Assembly (NCBI GenBank): GCA_950097015.1
Contig: CATNEN010000035.1
Coordinates: 1,504,501-1,568,500 of the forward strand
Length of the DNA stretch: 64,000 bases
Origin: Macrostomum hystrix
Lineage: Eukaryota; Platyhelminthes; Macrostomidae
Direction: 5' to 3'
The notes under the pieces are model-generated. The model was not told where the DNA came from, did not search any database, and saw nothing but the letters and a program-made list of their open reading frames with translations. Both the position numbers and the translations under genes were made by a program. Positions 24,660 to 36,011 of this stretch are shown here, piece after piece (the first letter of the stretch is position 1; every line of letters starts with the position of its first letter).

Positions 24660-27600
24660 CTAAACCCTTTTAGTGTCCAGCTGCAGCTCCCTGTCGGCGG
24701 GCAGCGGCGCGAAGTAAGCGTCGACGGACTCGTCAGACACGTCCTCGACAGTGGCCGGACGCCAGGCTGGCTTCCTGCGATCGACCAGAGCGGCGCGCAC
24801 TCCCTCAACAAAGTCGTGCCCGGCCATGAAGCGCTGGGATATGCGATATTCCATCTTGAGCACACCAGCCAGGCTAAGGTGCAGGCCAAGGCGCAGCTGG
24901 CGCAGAGTGACCCGGAGCGAGGTCGGCGACATTCGGCTCAGAATCTCCAGCTGGGCGGCGGCCCACGGAGATGGGTCGGCGCGAAGGCTAGCCAAGATCT
25001 GCGGCATGGTGTCGTGCCGGAAGTGCCGCTCGATGTCAGCCATCTGGCGATTCAAGCTGAATGGCAACCGCATGTCGAGGGCGCTGCGGGCTTCAAACTG
25101 CTGCAGCAGCTCAGAGATGCGGGACACTGTGCCTGTGTAATGGGTGGCAATGGCGAACTGTTCAGTACAACCATTCCATATTTCAAAAATGTAACTGGGA
25201 ATAGAATCTGCAGCTATCGCATTAGGGAACTGGGAGTAGAATATACAGTTATCCCAAAATGGAACTGGGAGTAGAATATACAGTTATCCCAAAATGGAAC
25301 TGGGAGTAGAATATACAGTTATCCCAAAATGGAACTGGGAGTAGAATATACAGTTATCCCAAAATGGAACTGGGAGTAGAATATACAGTTATCCCAAAAT
25401 CGAACTGGGAGTAGAATATACAGTTATCCCAAAATGGAACTGGGAGTAGAATATACAGTTATCCCAAAATGGAACTGGGAGTAGAATATACAGTTATCCC
25501 AAGATGAAACTGGGATTAGAATCTGCAGTTATCCCAAGATGAAACTGGGAGTAGAATCTGCAGTTATCCCAAGATGAAACTGGGAGTAGAATCTGCAGTT
25601 ATACCAAGATGAAACTGGGAGTAGAATCTGCAGTTATCCCAAGATGAAACTGGGAGTAGAATCTGCAGTTATCCCAAAATGAAACTGGGACAATCTGCAG
25701 TTATCCCAAAATGGAACTGGGAGTAGAATCTTCAGAGAATCTTAATAGATTCTTCCATTTACTTTTTGATTGTGAAAATCCTTCTTAAACTAGAACAATC
25801 AAAAGTAATTTCTTCCGTTGAAAAATAACAATTTCTAAGAAGACAGCTCGGTCGGCTTGTCACGAAAATCAAATATTTCGATAAAATACATTATTCGTAA
25901 ATCCAAAACAAAAATTGATTGAATCCGATTTTTTTAATATAGCGAGATTAGCCAGAATGGCATCGAGTAAAAATGTAGCTAAAGTCTGGGAAAGAGAAAA
26001 ACAGAAACACACATAGTCTAGAGCACACGGTCAAACACGGTCAAAAAGAAAACAGAAGCAAAGAGCACAATAATATTCTCAATGCTTAGCATTCATAAAC
26101 CAATTGAGCAGGCTAAAATGCTCCAAAAAATTTAGTTTACTAGTCTACTTAAAGTAACAACATTTAAAGAGCTTTTTAGAAATTATGATAATAATCCTTA
26201 GGATTGAATGCTAAGTACAGGTGAGGAACACATCCAAAATGACACAAGGGGTCCAGGGCAGTGCCCAAAAAACCCCAATGACCCTTGAATGTGTCCAACA
26301 GACCACAATGACCCATGAATGAGTCAAACACACCAATGACCCATGAATGAGTCAAACACACCAATGACCCATAAATGAGTCAAACACACCAATGACCCAT
26401 GAATGAGTCCAACAGACCACATTGACCCATGAATGAGTGCAACAGACCACAATGACCCATGAATGAGTCCAACAGACCACAATGACCCATGAATGAGTCC
26501 AACAGACCACAATGACCCATGAATGAGTGCAACACACACCCAATGACCCATGAATAAGTCCAACAGACCACAATGACCCATGAATGAGTGCAACACACAC
26601 CCAATGACCCATGAATGAGTCCAACAGACCACAATGACCCATGAATGAGTGCAACACACACCCAATGACCCATGAATGAGTCCAACAGACCACAATGACC
26701 CATGAATGAGTGCAACACACACCCAATGACCCATGAATAAGTCCAACAGACCACAATGACCCATGAATGAGTGCAACACACACCCAATGACCCATGAATA
26801 AGTCCAACAGATCCCAATGACCCATAAATGAGTCCAACAGACCACAATGAACCACGAGCCCAACAGTGCCTTACCGAATGTGCCCTCGGTTGCCAGCCAG
26901 TCGCCGTTGCACAGGCGCTCCTCCAACGCGCCCAGCTGGTCCGAGTTGACAAAGTGAGACGCTATGCCGCATTTCTTCACGTCCTCGCCAGATAGCCGGT
27001 GCCCGGTGAGCGCCAGGTAGACGCCAATCTGTGCGTGCAGCCTGGGCAGGAAAAAGCCGCCGCCGACATCCGGAAAGAAGCCGATGTTGGTCTCGGGCAT
27101 GGCAACCACCTGGAAGCCGCGGCCGATTTCAGCGCTGAAACACCTCCTCACTTTTGTATGCATAGACAGCCGCCAAGCCTATATGGGCATCTGACTCATA
27201 CCCACACCCTCAAAGTCTTCTTCCCACATTTTCAAATTCTTCTTCTAACACCCTCAACTTCTTCCCACATTTTCAAATTCTTCTTTCCACACTTAAGTCT
27301 TATTCCCACTTCTTTTGTCTTTTGAATCTGATTCCTATATTCCAAACGGTACCATACCCAAAAATACCGTTAAACTCTAACTTCTAGTCTTCCCACACCC
27401 GATTCTAGTCTTCCCACACCCGATTCTAGTCTTCCCACACCCGATTCTAGTCTTCCCACACCCGATTCTAGTCTTCCCACACCCGATTCTAGTCTTCCCA
27501 CACCCGATTCTAGTCTTCCCACACCCGATTCTAGTCTTCCTACACCCGATTCTAGTCTTAACACCCGATTCTAGTCTTAACACCCGATTCTAGTCTTAAC

Positions 27601-29461
27601 ACCCGATTCTAGTCTTAACACCCGATTCTAGTCTTCCCACACCTGATTCTAGTCTTCCCACACCCGATTCTAGTCTTCCTACACCCGATTCTAGTCTTCC
27701 TACACCCGATTCTAGTCTTCCCACACCTGATTCTAGTCTTCCCACACCCGATTCTAGTCTTCCCACACCCGATTCTAGTCTTCCCACACCCGATTCTAGT
27801 CTTCCCACACCCGATTCTAGTCTTCCCACACCCGATTCTAGTCTTCCCACACCTGATTCTAGTCTTCCCACACCCGATTCTAGTCTTCCCACACCCGATT
27901 CTAGTCTTCCCACACCCGATTCTAGTCTTCCCACACCCGATTCTAGTCTTCCCACACCCGATTCTAGTCTTCCCACACCCGATTCTAGTCTTCCCACACC
28001 CGATTCTAGTCTTCCCACACCTGATTCTAGTCTTCCCACACCCGATTCTAGTCTTAACACCCGATTCTAGTCTTAACACCCGATTCTAGTCTTCACACCC
28101 GATTCTAGTCTTCACACCCGATTCTAGTCTTCACACCCGATTCTAGTCTTCACACCCGATTCTAGTCTTCACACCCGATTCTCGTCTTAACACCCGATTC
28201 TAGTCTTAACACCCGATTCTAGTCTTCCCACACCCGATTCTAGTCTTCCTACACCCGATTCTAGTCTTCACACCCGATTCTAGTCTTCACACACCCGATT
28301 CTAGTCTTCCCACACCCGATTCTAGTCTTCCCACACCTGATTCTAGTCTTCCCACACCCGATTCTAGTCTTCCCACACCCGATTCTAGTCTTCACACCCG
28401 ATTCTAGTCTTCCCACACCTGATTCTAGTCTTCCCACACCCGATTCTAGTCTTCCCAAACCTGAAGCCGTCTTAAATATCAACTCCGAAATTACAGTTCT
28501 CTCGGTAGCCACTCGGTAGTCGCCGTGGACGGAGAGTCCAACTCCGCCGCCCATAGTGATGCCATCGATGAAGGCAATGTAGGGCTTCTTATAGGTGCCA
28601 ATGGCGTGATTCAGCGCGTACTCTTCGCGAAAAAAATCGCGCGACAGATCGCCGCCGCGGCGACCGGAACCGGCGGCGGTATCGCCGTTCTGGACGCTGA
28701 CGCAGTCGTCGGCTATCGCGCGGATGTCACCACCGGCGCAGAAAGCCTTCAATCAAGGGGCGTTAAAAGCTTAAAGTTGTAAATAGACGATATTACGAGT
28801 AATAATTGCAGGAGGGCTACGGGAAATGGCACATCATTTGGTGACAGTAGACTGCTCATTATATAGAACTAACTAATCTGCCGATTTCGCTGACTCCTGA
28901 GCGCACACTCACACAGATGTGTACATCTGCCCCTGACTTTCTCATCGTCTTTTTCGTTTAGAGGTTGGCGCAAATTGAACGACAAGCCTCGAAGCCTTCT
29001 CTCCGCGGCTGCGCCCCAAATGAATGTGGCCCTTGCTGCGGAATCGAGCTCAGGGACCTTGGTGCGAGAGGCAAACGCGTTAGACCGCTCTTGCACTAAC
29101 CCAATAAACGTTTCTAATAGACGATGTACTTTATAGAACTTTCGAGAAAGGAACCAAACTATGCAGAAGAAACGATTGTGGCCACCTTTCCACTGCCAGG
29201 CGCCGGTTTGATGAGCACCAGGGCCACCTCCGGATCTGCCTCCCAGTCCAGCAGTCGCGGATGCATAGCCCGAATCATGGGCAAGTTGAGCGCATTCAAA
29301 GATTTAGGCCGGTTGAGCTCTACGACTCCAGCACAGCCGCGTCGGCTTAGCACAACCTCTGTGTCTGTAGCTGTTGAAGCCATCCTGACTAGAAGGCCAC
29401 GACAACGGGAACTATGCCGAGTTGGCAACAATGGCAACAGACGGAGCAGCCTAACTGGCAT
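24660..29461 (-). CDS. HIBCH: 3-hydroxyisobutyryl-CoA hydrolase, mitochondrial (4 exons)
   Basis: Exons 29461..29186, 28746..28495, 27109..26875 and 25132..24660 join in frame to 411 aa, close to the usual family length. HIBCH hydrolyses 3-hydroxyisobutyryl-CoA in valine breakdown in the mitochondrial matrix. Residues 1-30 are Arg/Leu-rich without acids, as in a mitochondrial targeting peptide. Crotonase motifs follow: [14 protein letters not shown] in exon 1, [11 protein letters not shown] at 93 (oxyanion hole), [12 protein letters not shown] at 156, [23 protein letters not shown] across exons 2/3 with the active-site region around E182 and D190, then [13 protein letters not shown] and [12 protein letters not shown] in exon 4. 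All key residues are present, so it should be active. The exon 1 donor (GTGGCC) is weak but the protein join SGK|AFCAGG is what the family needs. Introns 2 and 3 are filled with minisatellites (27.4-28.5, 25.2-25.7, 26.3-26.9 kb). Confidence 0.95.
25195..25735. repeat. Minisatellite, 35-bp unit, about 15 copies (HIBCH intron 3)
   Basis: Unit contains GGAACTGGGAGTAGAATATA and CAGTTATCCCAAAAT. A second subtype (GATGAAACTGG, ATCTGCAG) fills the distal half. Confidence 0.95.
26285..26855. repeat. Minisatellite, about 30-bp unit, about 18 copies (HIBCH intron 3)
   Basis: Units combine ACCCATGAATGAGTCCAACA with GACCACAATG or CACACCCAATG. It abuts exon 3 within about 20 bp. Confidence 0.95.
27383..28453. 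repeat. Minisatellite, 21-bp unit with 18-bp variants, about 52 copies (HIBCH intron 2)
   Basis: Unit CTAGTCTTCCCACACCCGAT plus T; shorter TAACACC and TCACACC forms are clustered. It stops about 40 bp from exon 2. Confidence 0.95.
28747..29185 (-). other. Intron 1 of HIBCH
   Basis: 439 bp, the only HIBCH intron without a minisatellite; no other feature seen. Confidence 0.8.
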
Positions 29462-30429
29462 GCTGCACAACTGAATAGAATGGAAACTATATTCATTATT
29501 TATTTTGTTTTAAAAAACTTAGTTTAACTAAATTTTTTTACATTGCTTTTTAATTTATGCACAACATAATTTAATTTATTGCAGAATAAGCATTGAAATG
29601 TATCATAGTAAGATTATCAACTTGTTAGAATAGAAAATGCTTGTACTCTTTTCTGCTTAAGCTAATGAAAATAAGAAAAAACAGATTTTCCTTAAAATTC
29701 TTCTATAAAAATGCTTTCATTATAAATATTTTACTTAAAAATATTGATATTGATAATTAGGCTAGGCATAACTTAACTTTTTTCCTTTTGAAGTTTAAAT
29801 GATAGTAGGAAAATGTTACCTTGCCCAGAATAGCTAGGGTCAAGGCTTACTAAAGATTTAAACTTTCAAAGCAGTAAATTAATCAGTTTGTTCAAAGCTC
29901 TTATTCTATCATGTTTTGATAATTGTGCCTACTTTTACTATCTTACATTTTTAGTGAAAGATAAAGATAGGCTAGCTAACTAAGTCATAAAAAGCCAAGA
30001 TAACTAGTTAGCTATATTATTTTTTATGTAAGGGTAGGCTACACAGGCTTCCCATTTGTGATATAGAAACAATAATAGGCCAAGCTAATTTATCAAACTT
30101 GTGTTAGGGCCTATTGCTTCAGATTCACCTAATAAAAACTGCTAAGTGGAGCATTAGATCATTGATGGATCATTGGATCATTGATTTATTGCCACTTCCT
30201 TTTTTAATTTTAAAAATGTACAAAGGCACAACTTTAGGACAGGCGATTAGTGAAACAAGTGAATTTTTTTATAGTTATTTACTTGTAAGAAACACATCAA
30301 CCTCGCTACTAACAGTTATAATTTAACATTTGAAAATGAAGAAGCAATAAATAAATGATCCATACCATAATACTTATAGAGAATAGGTATAATTTACTGC
30401 CACCAACATGTAATATGTTATTAATGAAA
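29462..30429. other. Upstream of HIBCH, AT-rich
   Basis: The HIBCH promoter should lie at its left end, but no clear TATA box is visible. Nothing else seen. Confidence 0.5.
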
Positions 30430-30983
30430 TGCAGGCAGTTGTCACTGCAGGCAGTTGTCATGTAGGCAGTTTTTGCTGCAGGCAGTTGTCACTGCAGGCA
30501 GTTTTTGCTGCAGGCAGTTGTCACTGCAGGCAGTTGTCACTGCAGGCAGTTGTCACTGCAGGCAGTTGTCACTGCAGGCAGTTGTCACTGCAGGCAGTTG
30601 TCACTGCAGGCAGTTGTCACTACAGGCAGTTGTCACTGCAGGCAGTTGTCACTGCAGGCAGTTGTCACTGCAGGCAGTTGTCACTGCAGGCAGTTGTCAC
30701 TGCAGGCAGTTGTCACTGCAGGCAGTTGTCACTGCAGGCAGTTGTCACTGCAGGCAGTTGTCACTGCAGGCAGTTGTCACTGCAGGCAGTTGTCACTGCA
30801 GGCAGTTGTCACTGCAGGCAGTTGTCACTGCAGGCAGTTGTCACTGCAGGCAGTTGTCACTGCAGGCAGTTGTCACTGCAGGCAGTTGTCACTGCAGGCA
30901 GTTGTCACTGCAGGCAGTTGTCACTGCAGGCAGTTGTCACTGCAGGCAGTTGTCACTGCAGGCAGTTGTCACTGCAGGCAATT
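30430..30983. repeat. Minisatellite, 16-bp unit GCAGGCAGTTGTCACT, about 34 copies
   Basis: Nearly identical copies, with early TTTTTGCT variants. Each unit junction makes a CTGCAG site. Confidence 0.95.
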
Positions 30984-32300
30984 GTTGTGCTACTGGCTGG
31001 GATATCCCAATCCCAAGGTTGACAGAATTAATAGAATTAAATTATTCTGCAATCCACAATAGTCTAATACCAACTACATAAAAAGAGAAGTAGCTAATTG
31101 TGTTTTGTGCATAACTAGCTATAGGCCTATAGCTAATTGCATATTGATTCACATGCCTATTCACATTTAGACTTTTACAAATAAATTAGCCTATCTGCAC
31201 ACAATGTAATATAAGTTCAGCTTTGTTTCTGCTTACAATAATATGGCATTATAGATATAGTATTAGTACAATTAATTTTTACTTTATAAGTAGGACAGAT
31301 TTTTTTGTTTGAAGGCCAAGAACACCAGAAAACACAATATTGGTGTACATTGATTGGGTAGGCCTAGTACATCTTTCAAAATTGAGTCAAGCCAAGTAAT
31401 GTATAAATATATTTTTATTAAAAGAGAAAGTTTATTTTGAGCTTTGCAACGTCGCACACTGCCGATGCTGAACATTTAGCACCTTGAATAATAGCAATAA
31501 AATACAATTATAAAAGTAATTAGCGATTCTATGTACCGCCGCCTAACGTGTATATACGGGTGGTGTGGTCCAATACAAAAGGACCGCTACAAGAAGAATT
31601 TTTCTAGTGGTCCTTGCTCTAGTCCAAAATATATGAGTGACCCAATGAATGTGTCCAACACACCCCAATGATCCAGTAATAAATAAATTACTGAATTCCT
31701 AACTTTACATTGTTTTACTAATTATGTTTAAATGGCACCGTTTCAAACCTATTTTAATTATTTGAAGGTAAAATTTTCTGGATCGAAAGCACCCGATATT
31801 TTAATATCATTCTCTATTTATTCAGTTGTATCTATTTTTACTTTCAGGTGTTTATAAAATGTTTTTAAAGAGCCAGGACGGCCTTGATATCAGGTTCACC
31901 ATATGATAATTTCCCTTTTCTCAAATTTGTAATGCATTAACTTCTTCAATTTTATCTTTTTGTCGCTATGGGTACATTTGCCTGTGCCCCTGCACCACAG
32001 AAGTTACACAGAAGGCTAAATCGCCTATTTTTTAAATACAATAAAGTGAAAATCGTATTGCACTCTTCTTGTGAAGCATAAATGGGTGGCGTTGAGTTTT
32101 TGTCATAAACTTCAGCGATCTGAGTTCATTTTTATTTGCTCATCGGGCTGCCATTTTGAGTTCGTCTGAGCTGTCTCTGTGAAATAGTTGGAAAATCCAG
32201 ACTTCTGTTCGCAGCGAATGGGTTCTCCAGCAAACTGCAAAAAGCAAGTAGCAGAAAATGCAAAAGCTATGCGTGCGATCTAGTGAAATGCCTTGATGAC
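30984..32300. other. Intergenic
   Basis: Holds the isolated minisatellite monomer (31.64 kb) and a short open stretch from an ATG at 32220; no firm gene. Confidence 0.45.
31637..31681 (+). repeat. Isolated monomer of the 26.3-kb minisatellite
   Basis: GACCCAATGAATGTGTCCAA then CACACCCCAATGATCC matches the HIBCH intron 3 unit, 5 kb away and outside any array. Confidence 0.7.
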
Positions 32301-32690
32301 ATGAATTTTAATTTGAACTTGACACCGTTGAAATTTGATCCAAATTACGTATTTATCATCGGGTTTGAAGATAGTGGCCCTCGCGTGGGTCTCTGGACCT
32401 CCACGGTTGCGGGTGAGTCTGTAATCGTCTGGGTTAGAAGATTCTACACTCAAAAGCAAAGCAACTTTGAATTTCAAATATTCAAGTTTGAGTGCAAGTG
32501 TGAGGAGTGCCAGCAGGCGTTGAAAGGCAATGGTTCGGAAGAGATGCGCTTTCTGAAGATCAATGGAAACCAGTGGAACTGGAAACTAGGTCATACCAAA
32601 CAAGGCACTCATATCTATAATCTGCCAGATAGAGAGCACGCTTCACGACAACAGATAAAGAACTGTTTGTTCCAATGCCAAAATTTTTAG
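32301..32690 (+). CDS. Orphan open frame, possible small gene
   Basis: The frame codes 129 aa from the ATG at 32301 with no repeat content. It contains FECKCEECQQAL, a CxCxxC cluster, a Trp/Asn-rich part (NGNQWNWKLGHT) and IKNCLFQCQNF at the end. I do not recognise it. A short open stretch from an ATG at 32220 ends in a stop just before it. No TATA box or splice signal decides the matter. It could be a degenerate transposon domain or a host gene. Confidence 0.3.
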   Translation: MNFNLNLTPLKFDPNYVFIIGFEDSGPRVGLWTSTVAGESVIVWVRRFYTQKQSNFEFQIFKFECKCEECQQALKGNGSEEMRFLKINGNQWNWKLGHTKQGTHIYNLPDREHASRQQIKNCLFQCQNF

Positions 32691-32782
32691 CCTACGACTT
32701 TCAAGTAAAATGTTTTAGCACCAAAGGAAGAATCCGCTGTGGTCCTTGATTTTAGCATAAACTTCTTGAGTTCAGTATGTAG

Positions 32783-32850
32783 TACAGCCTTTCGAAGCGC
32801 CGCGCAATAGCTGCGGTTGTACCACACGTCCTGTGCGTAATTTTTATTCT
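32783..32850 (+). mobile_element. SINE 3' tail fragment
   Basis: ACAGCCTTTCGAAGCGCCGC and AATAGCTGCGGTTGTACC correspond to the GC-rich 3' end of the SINE body. Confidence 0.55.
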
Positions 32851-33083
32851 ATATATCTTGTATAAATTTATGACTAGATCTATATGACCTGAAAATGAAT
32901 TTTGAATTATGAAGCCAGACGGCGAGTTTTGCCATTCACCTTTAAATTTTATAAGATGTTGTGAGTATATTTTTGCTATTGCGCCCTAAAATATTAAGGA
33001 GGGCGGTCTTTATGGTTCGCTTCAGCCATAAGCTCTAATTCCAAGTTTGAAGTTAAAGTGAAACAGCTGCTGCAGGGGGACAT

Positions 33084-33838
33084 TCACTTCTTGCTGGGAT
33101 AGGCCTGCAGTGTGACGCGCTTGATGTAGGCATAGTAGCATGTGCGCAGCGCGGCCTCGCTCTCAACCTCGTAGTCGCACTCGTCAGGCAGGGAGTACAT
33201 CCTGACAGCCTCGGCAACCTGGCTGCTGATCATGGAGTAGGTGATACCGCCAGCTAGCTCGCAGTTCTTGTTCTCCAGGACGCACGGCTTGTAGCGGGTC
33301 TCGAACAGTTCAGTAATTTGTCTGTCGGCATTCTGCAGTGCCCGCGAAAGTAAAGTAATTCATGAGTATAAATAATTAATAATGTAACAGTATGAGACAG
33401 AGCAGCCGTGTTAAAACGTACAGCAATCTCGGTGGGGTCGGTTTTGCCGGCAATGGCACCCATCCTGTAGGTCTTCAGCAAGTAAGCGTAGTAGCACGCA
33501 CGGTTGCAGGTCTCAGTGGCGGTGTCACACCTGCACTGGGCCGGCAGCCTATAGGCGATCAGCTGGCGCATAGTAGGGGCAAAGTTGCTGTACTGGAAGC
33601 TCGGGTTATTCGGCGGGCAGTTCTGATCGCGCAGGATGCAGGGCTTCGCGTAGGTCTCCAGATAAGCCAGGATCTGCTCGCGATCGGTCTGAAAAAAGTA
33701 AATTAAATGATTGCGTAAGTGTGCGGCATTTCCAGTAAACCAATCTAATTTGAGAATGAGGCCACGTCTCACCGGCACGGAGGCTTCGTTGCAGAGGGCA
33801 ACGATTGGCAGCATCGCGAGAAGCAGGAAGCGAAGCAT
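33084..33838 (-). CDS. Small secreted protein with two tandem four-cysteine repeats (3 exons)
   Basis: Exons 33838..33773, 33688..33422 and 33332..33084, all phase 0, give 193 aa. Exon 1 is a signal peptide (MLRFLLLAMLPIVALC). Exons 2 (89 aa) and 3 (82 aa) each encode one copy of the same domain. Counted from each exon start, cysteines sit at 17, 24, 52 and 65 in both copies with no gap, in the contexts KPC[IV]L, NC, LP..C and C-YYAY. Copy 1 has two further cysteines at 54 and 61, which could form an additional disulfide. I do not recognise the domain. The pattern shows exon duplication and an extracellular disulfide-bonded fold. Neither copy has a membrane segment. No function is assigned. 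Confidence 0.85.
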
Positions 33839-33943
33839 TGTGGTATTATATTTTTGGTCCGAATTAAGCTGCGAAAACAAGGTGCTTAGTAGTCAGCTGA
33901 TTTAGAGGTGAATAAGGCTTTTTTGGCGACACACCCTTGGTCC

Positions 33944-33949
33944 TTATAT
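33944..33949 (-). promoter_or_regulatory. Candidate TATA box of the two-repeat secreted protein gene
   Basis: The minus strand reads CATATAAGGA, about 108 bp upstream of the ATG at 33838. Confidence 0.5.
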
Positions 33950-34644
33950 GCAGCTTTTCCAACCTGAGGTTGTTCCAGTTTAAACAGCTGATTAAACACA
34001 ATTAGGCTGCTCAAAGCCTGCTGAAGCTTACTTAAGTGATTTTATGCATTTATTTACTCGTAGCTAAATCGTTATTGGATTGATATAAACAATAAAATTT
34101 ACACTATAACAAGTTATAGCCATCGTGCAGTCTCTGAAAAATTACGTCTTTTAACCATTGTTCCGATAATTAAACAAAGTTCTTAAAGTCAAACAACTAA
34201 CTACTCGTAGTACGTAATCACCTAGTGCAATTTTACCATAGTACAAACGCTACTATTCTATTCCTGTATAACTGTGTAAAATCAATTAGCAAACTTAACT
34301 ACCCGTTGTGCATACTGTTGTGTAAGCAGCTCTTTCTATAAATTCAAACCTAAGTTCATTTGTCAAAATCAATCCCAGGTAATTATTAAAGTTAGAATAA
34401 GTCGACTTTGTTTTAACGCATGCGCCAATCTTGCTTTTCTCATAAAAAAGCTTTTGCTTTAACATGAGAGAATGTTAAAAATAGACTTTCATTTTCTATA
34501 TTTTTTTAGCTTGAATTATTAAAGAGACTCAAAACTCTCCTTTGTCTCATTCTCCAGATGGTTATGCGTCGAACGAATGCTGATGCTAAAGATTTGGTGA
34601 TGCTGAATATTTGGCGATGAAGACTTGAAGACTTGAAGACCTAA
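33950..34644. other. Intergenic, AT-rich
   Basis: Nothing seen before the 16-bp array. Confidence 0.5.
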
Positions 34645-35985
34645 TCTCTCCCCTGTCTCATCTCTCCCCTGTCTCATCTCTCCCCTGTCTCATCTCTCCC
34701 CTGTCCCATCTCTCCCCTGTCTCATCTCTCCCCTGTCTCATCTCTCCCCTGTCCCATCTCTCCCCTGTCTCATCTCTCTCCTGTCTCATCTCTCCCCTGT
34801 CTCATCTCTCCCCTGTCTCATCTCTCCCCTGTCTCACCTCTCCCCTGTCTCATCTCTCCCCTGTCTCATCTCTCCCCTGTCTCATCTCTCCCCTGTCTCA
34901 TCTCTCCCCTGTCTCATCTCTCCCCTGTCTCATCTCTCCCCTGTCTCATCTCTCCCCTGTCTCATCTCTCCCCTGTCCCATCTCTCCCCTGTCTCATCTC
35001 TCCCCTGTCTCATCTCTCCCCTGTCTCATCTCTCCCCTGTCCCATCTCTCCCCTGTCTTATCTCTCCCCTGTCTCATCTCTCCCCTGTCTCATCTCCCCC
35101 CTGTCTCATCTCTCCCCTGTCTCATCTCTCCCCTGTCTCATCTCTCCCCTGTCCCATCTCTCCCCTGTCTCATCTCTCCCCTGTCTCATCTCTCCCCTGT
35201 CTCATCTCCCCCCTGTCTCATCTCTCCCCTGTCTCATCTCTCCCCTGTCTCATCTCTCCCCTGTCCCATATCTCCCCTGTCTCATCTCTCCCCTGTCTCA
35301 TCTCTCCCCTGTCCCATCTCTCCCCTGTCTCACCTCTCCCCTGTCTCATCTCTCCCCTGTCTCATCTCTCCCATGTCTCATCTCTCCCCTGTCCCATCTC
35401 TCCCCTGTCTCATCTCTCCCCTGTCTCACCTCTCCCCTGTCTCATCTCTCCCCTGTCTCATCTCTCCCCTGTCCCATCTCTCCCCTGTCTCATCTCTCCC
35501 CTGTCTCATCTCCCCCCTGTCTCATCTCTCCCCTGTCTCATCTCTCCCCTGTCTCATCTCTCCCCTGTCCCATCTCTCCCCTGTCTCATCTCTCCCCTGT
35601 CTCATCTCTCCCCTGTCTCATCTCTCCCCTGTCTCATCTCTCCCCTGTCTCATCACTCCCCTGTCTCATCACTCCCCTGTCTCATCTCTCCCCTGTCTCA
35701 TCTCTCCCCTGTCTCATCTCTCCCCTGTCTCATCTCTCCCCTGTCTCACCTCTCCCCTGTCTCATCTCTCCCCTGTCTCATCTCTCCCCTGTCTCATCTC
35801 TCCCCTGTCTCATCTCTCCCCTGTCTCATCTCTCCCCTGTCTCATCTCTCCCCTGTCTCATCTCTCCCCTGTCTCATCTCTCCCCTGTCTCATCTCTCCC
35901 CTGTCTCATCTCTCCCCTGTCCTATCTCTCCCCTGTCTCATCTCTCCCCTATCTCATCTCACCCCTCTCTCATCGTTCCAGTGTC
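34645..35985. repeat. Minisatellite, 16-bp unit CTCTCCCCTGTCTCAT, about 84 copies
   Basis: Same unit as at 10.2 kb but longer and more regular, with TCCCAT, TCACC and CCCCCC variants. It runs directly into the LINE relic. Confidence 0.95.
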
Positions 35986-36011
35986 ATGTCTCCGAGTCTC
36001 AACTCTTCAGG

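Noticed and set aside
26324-27163. 279-codon minus-strand frame with VCWTHSWVI-like repeats
   Set aside because: The first part is HIBCH exon 3; the rest is the intron array after the donor site.
30429-31081. Three overlapping repeat frames on the plus strand
   Set aside because: All come from the 16-bp array and lie in three different phases.
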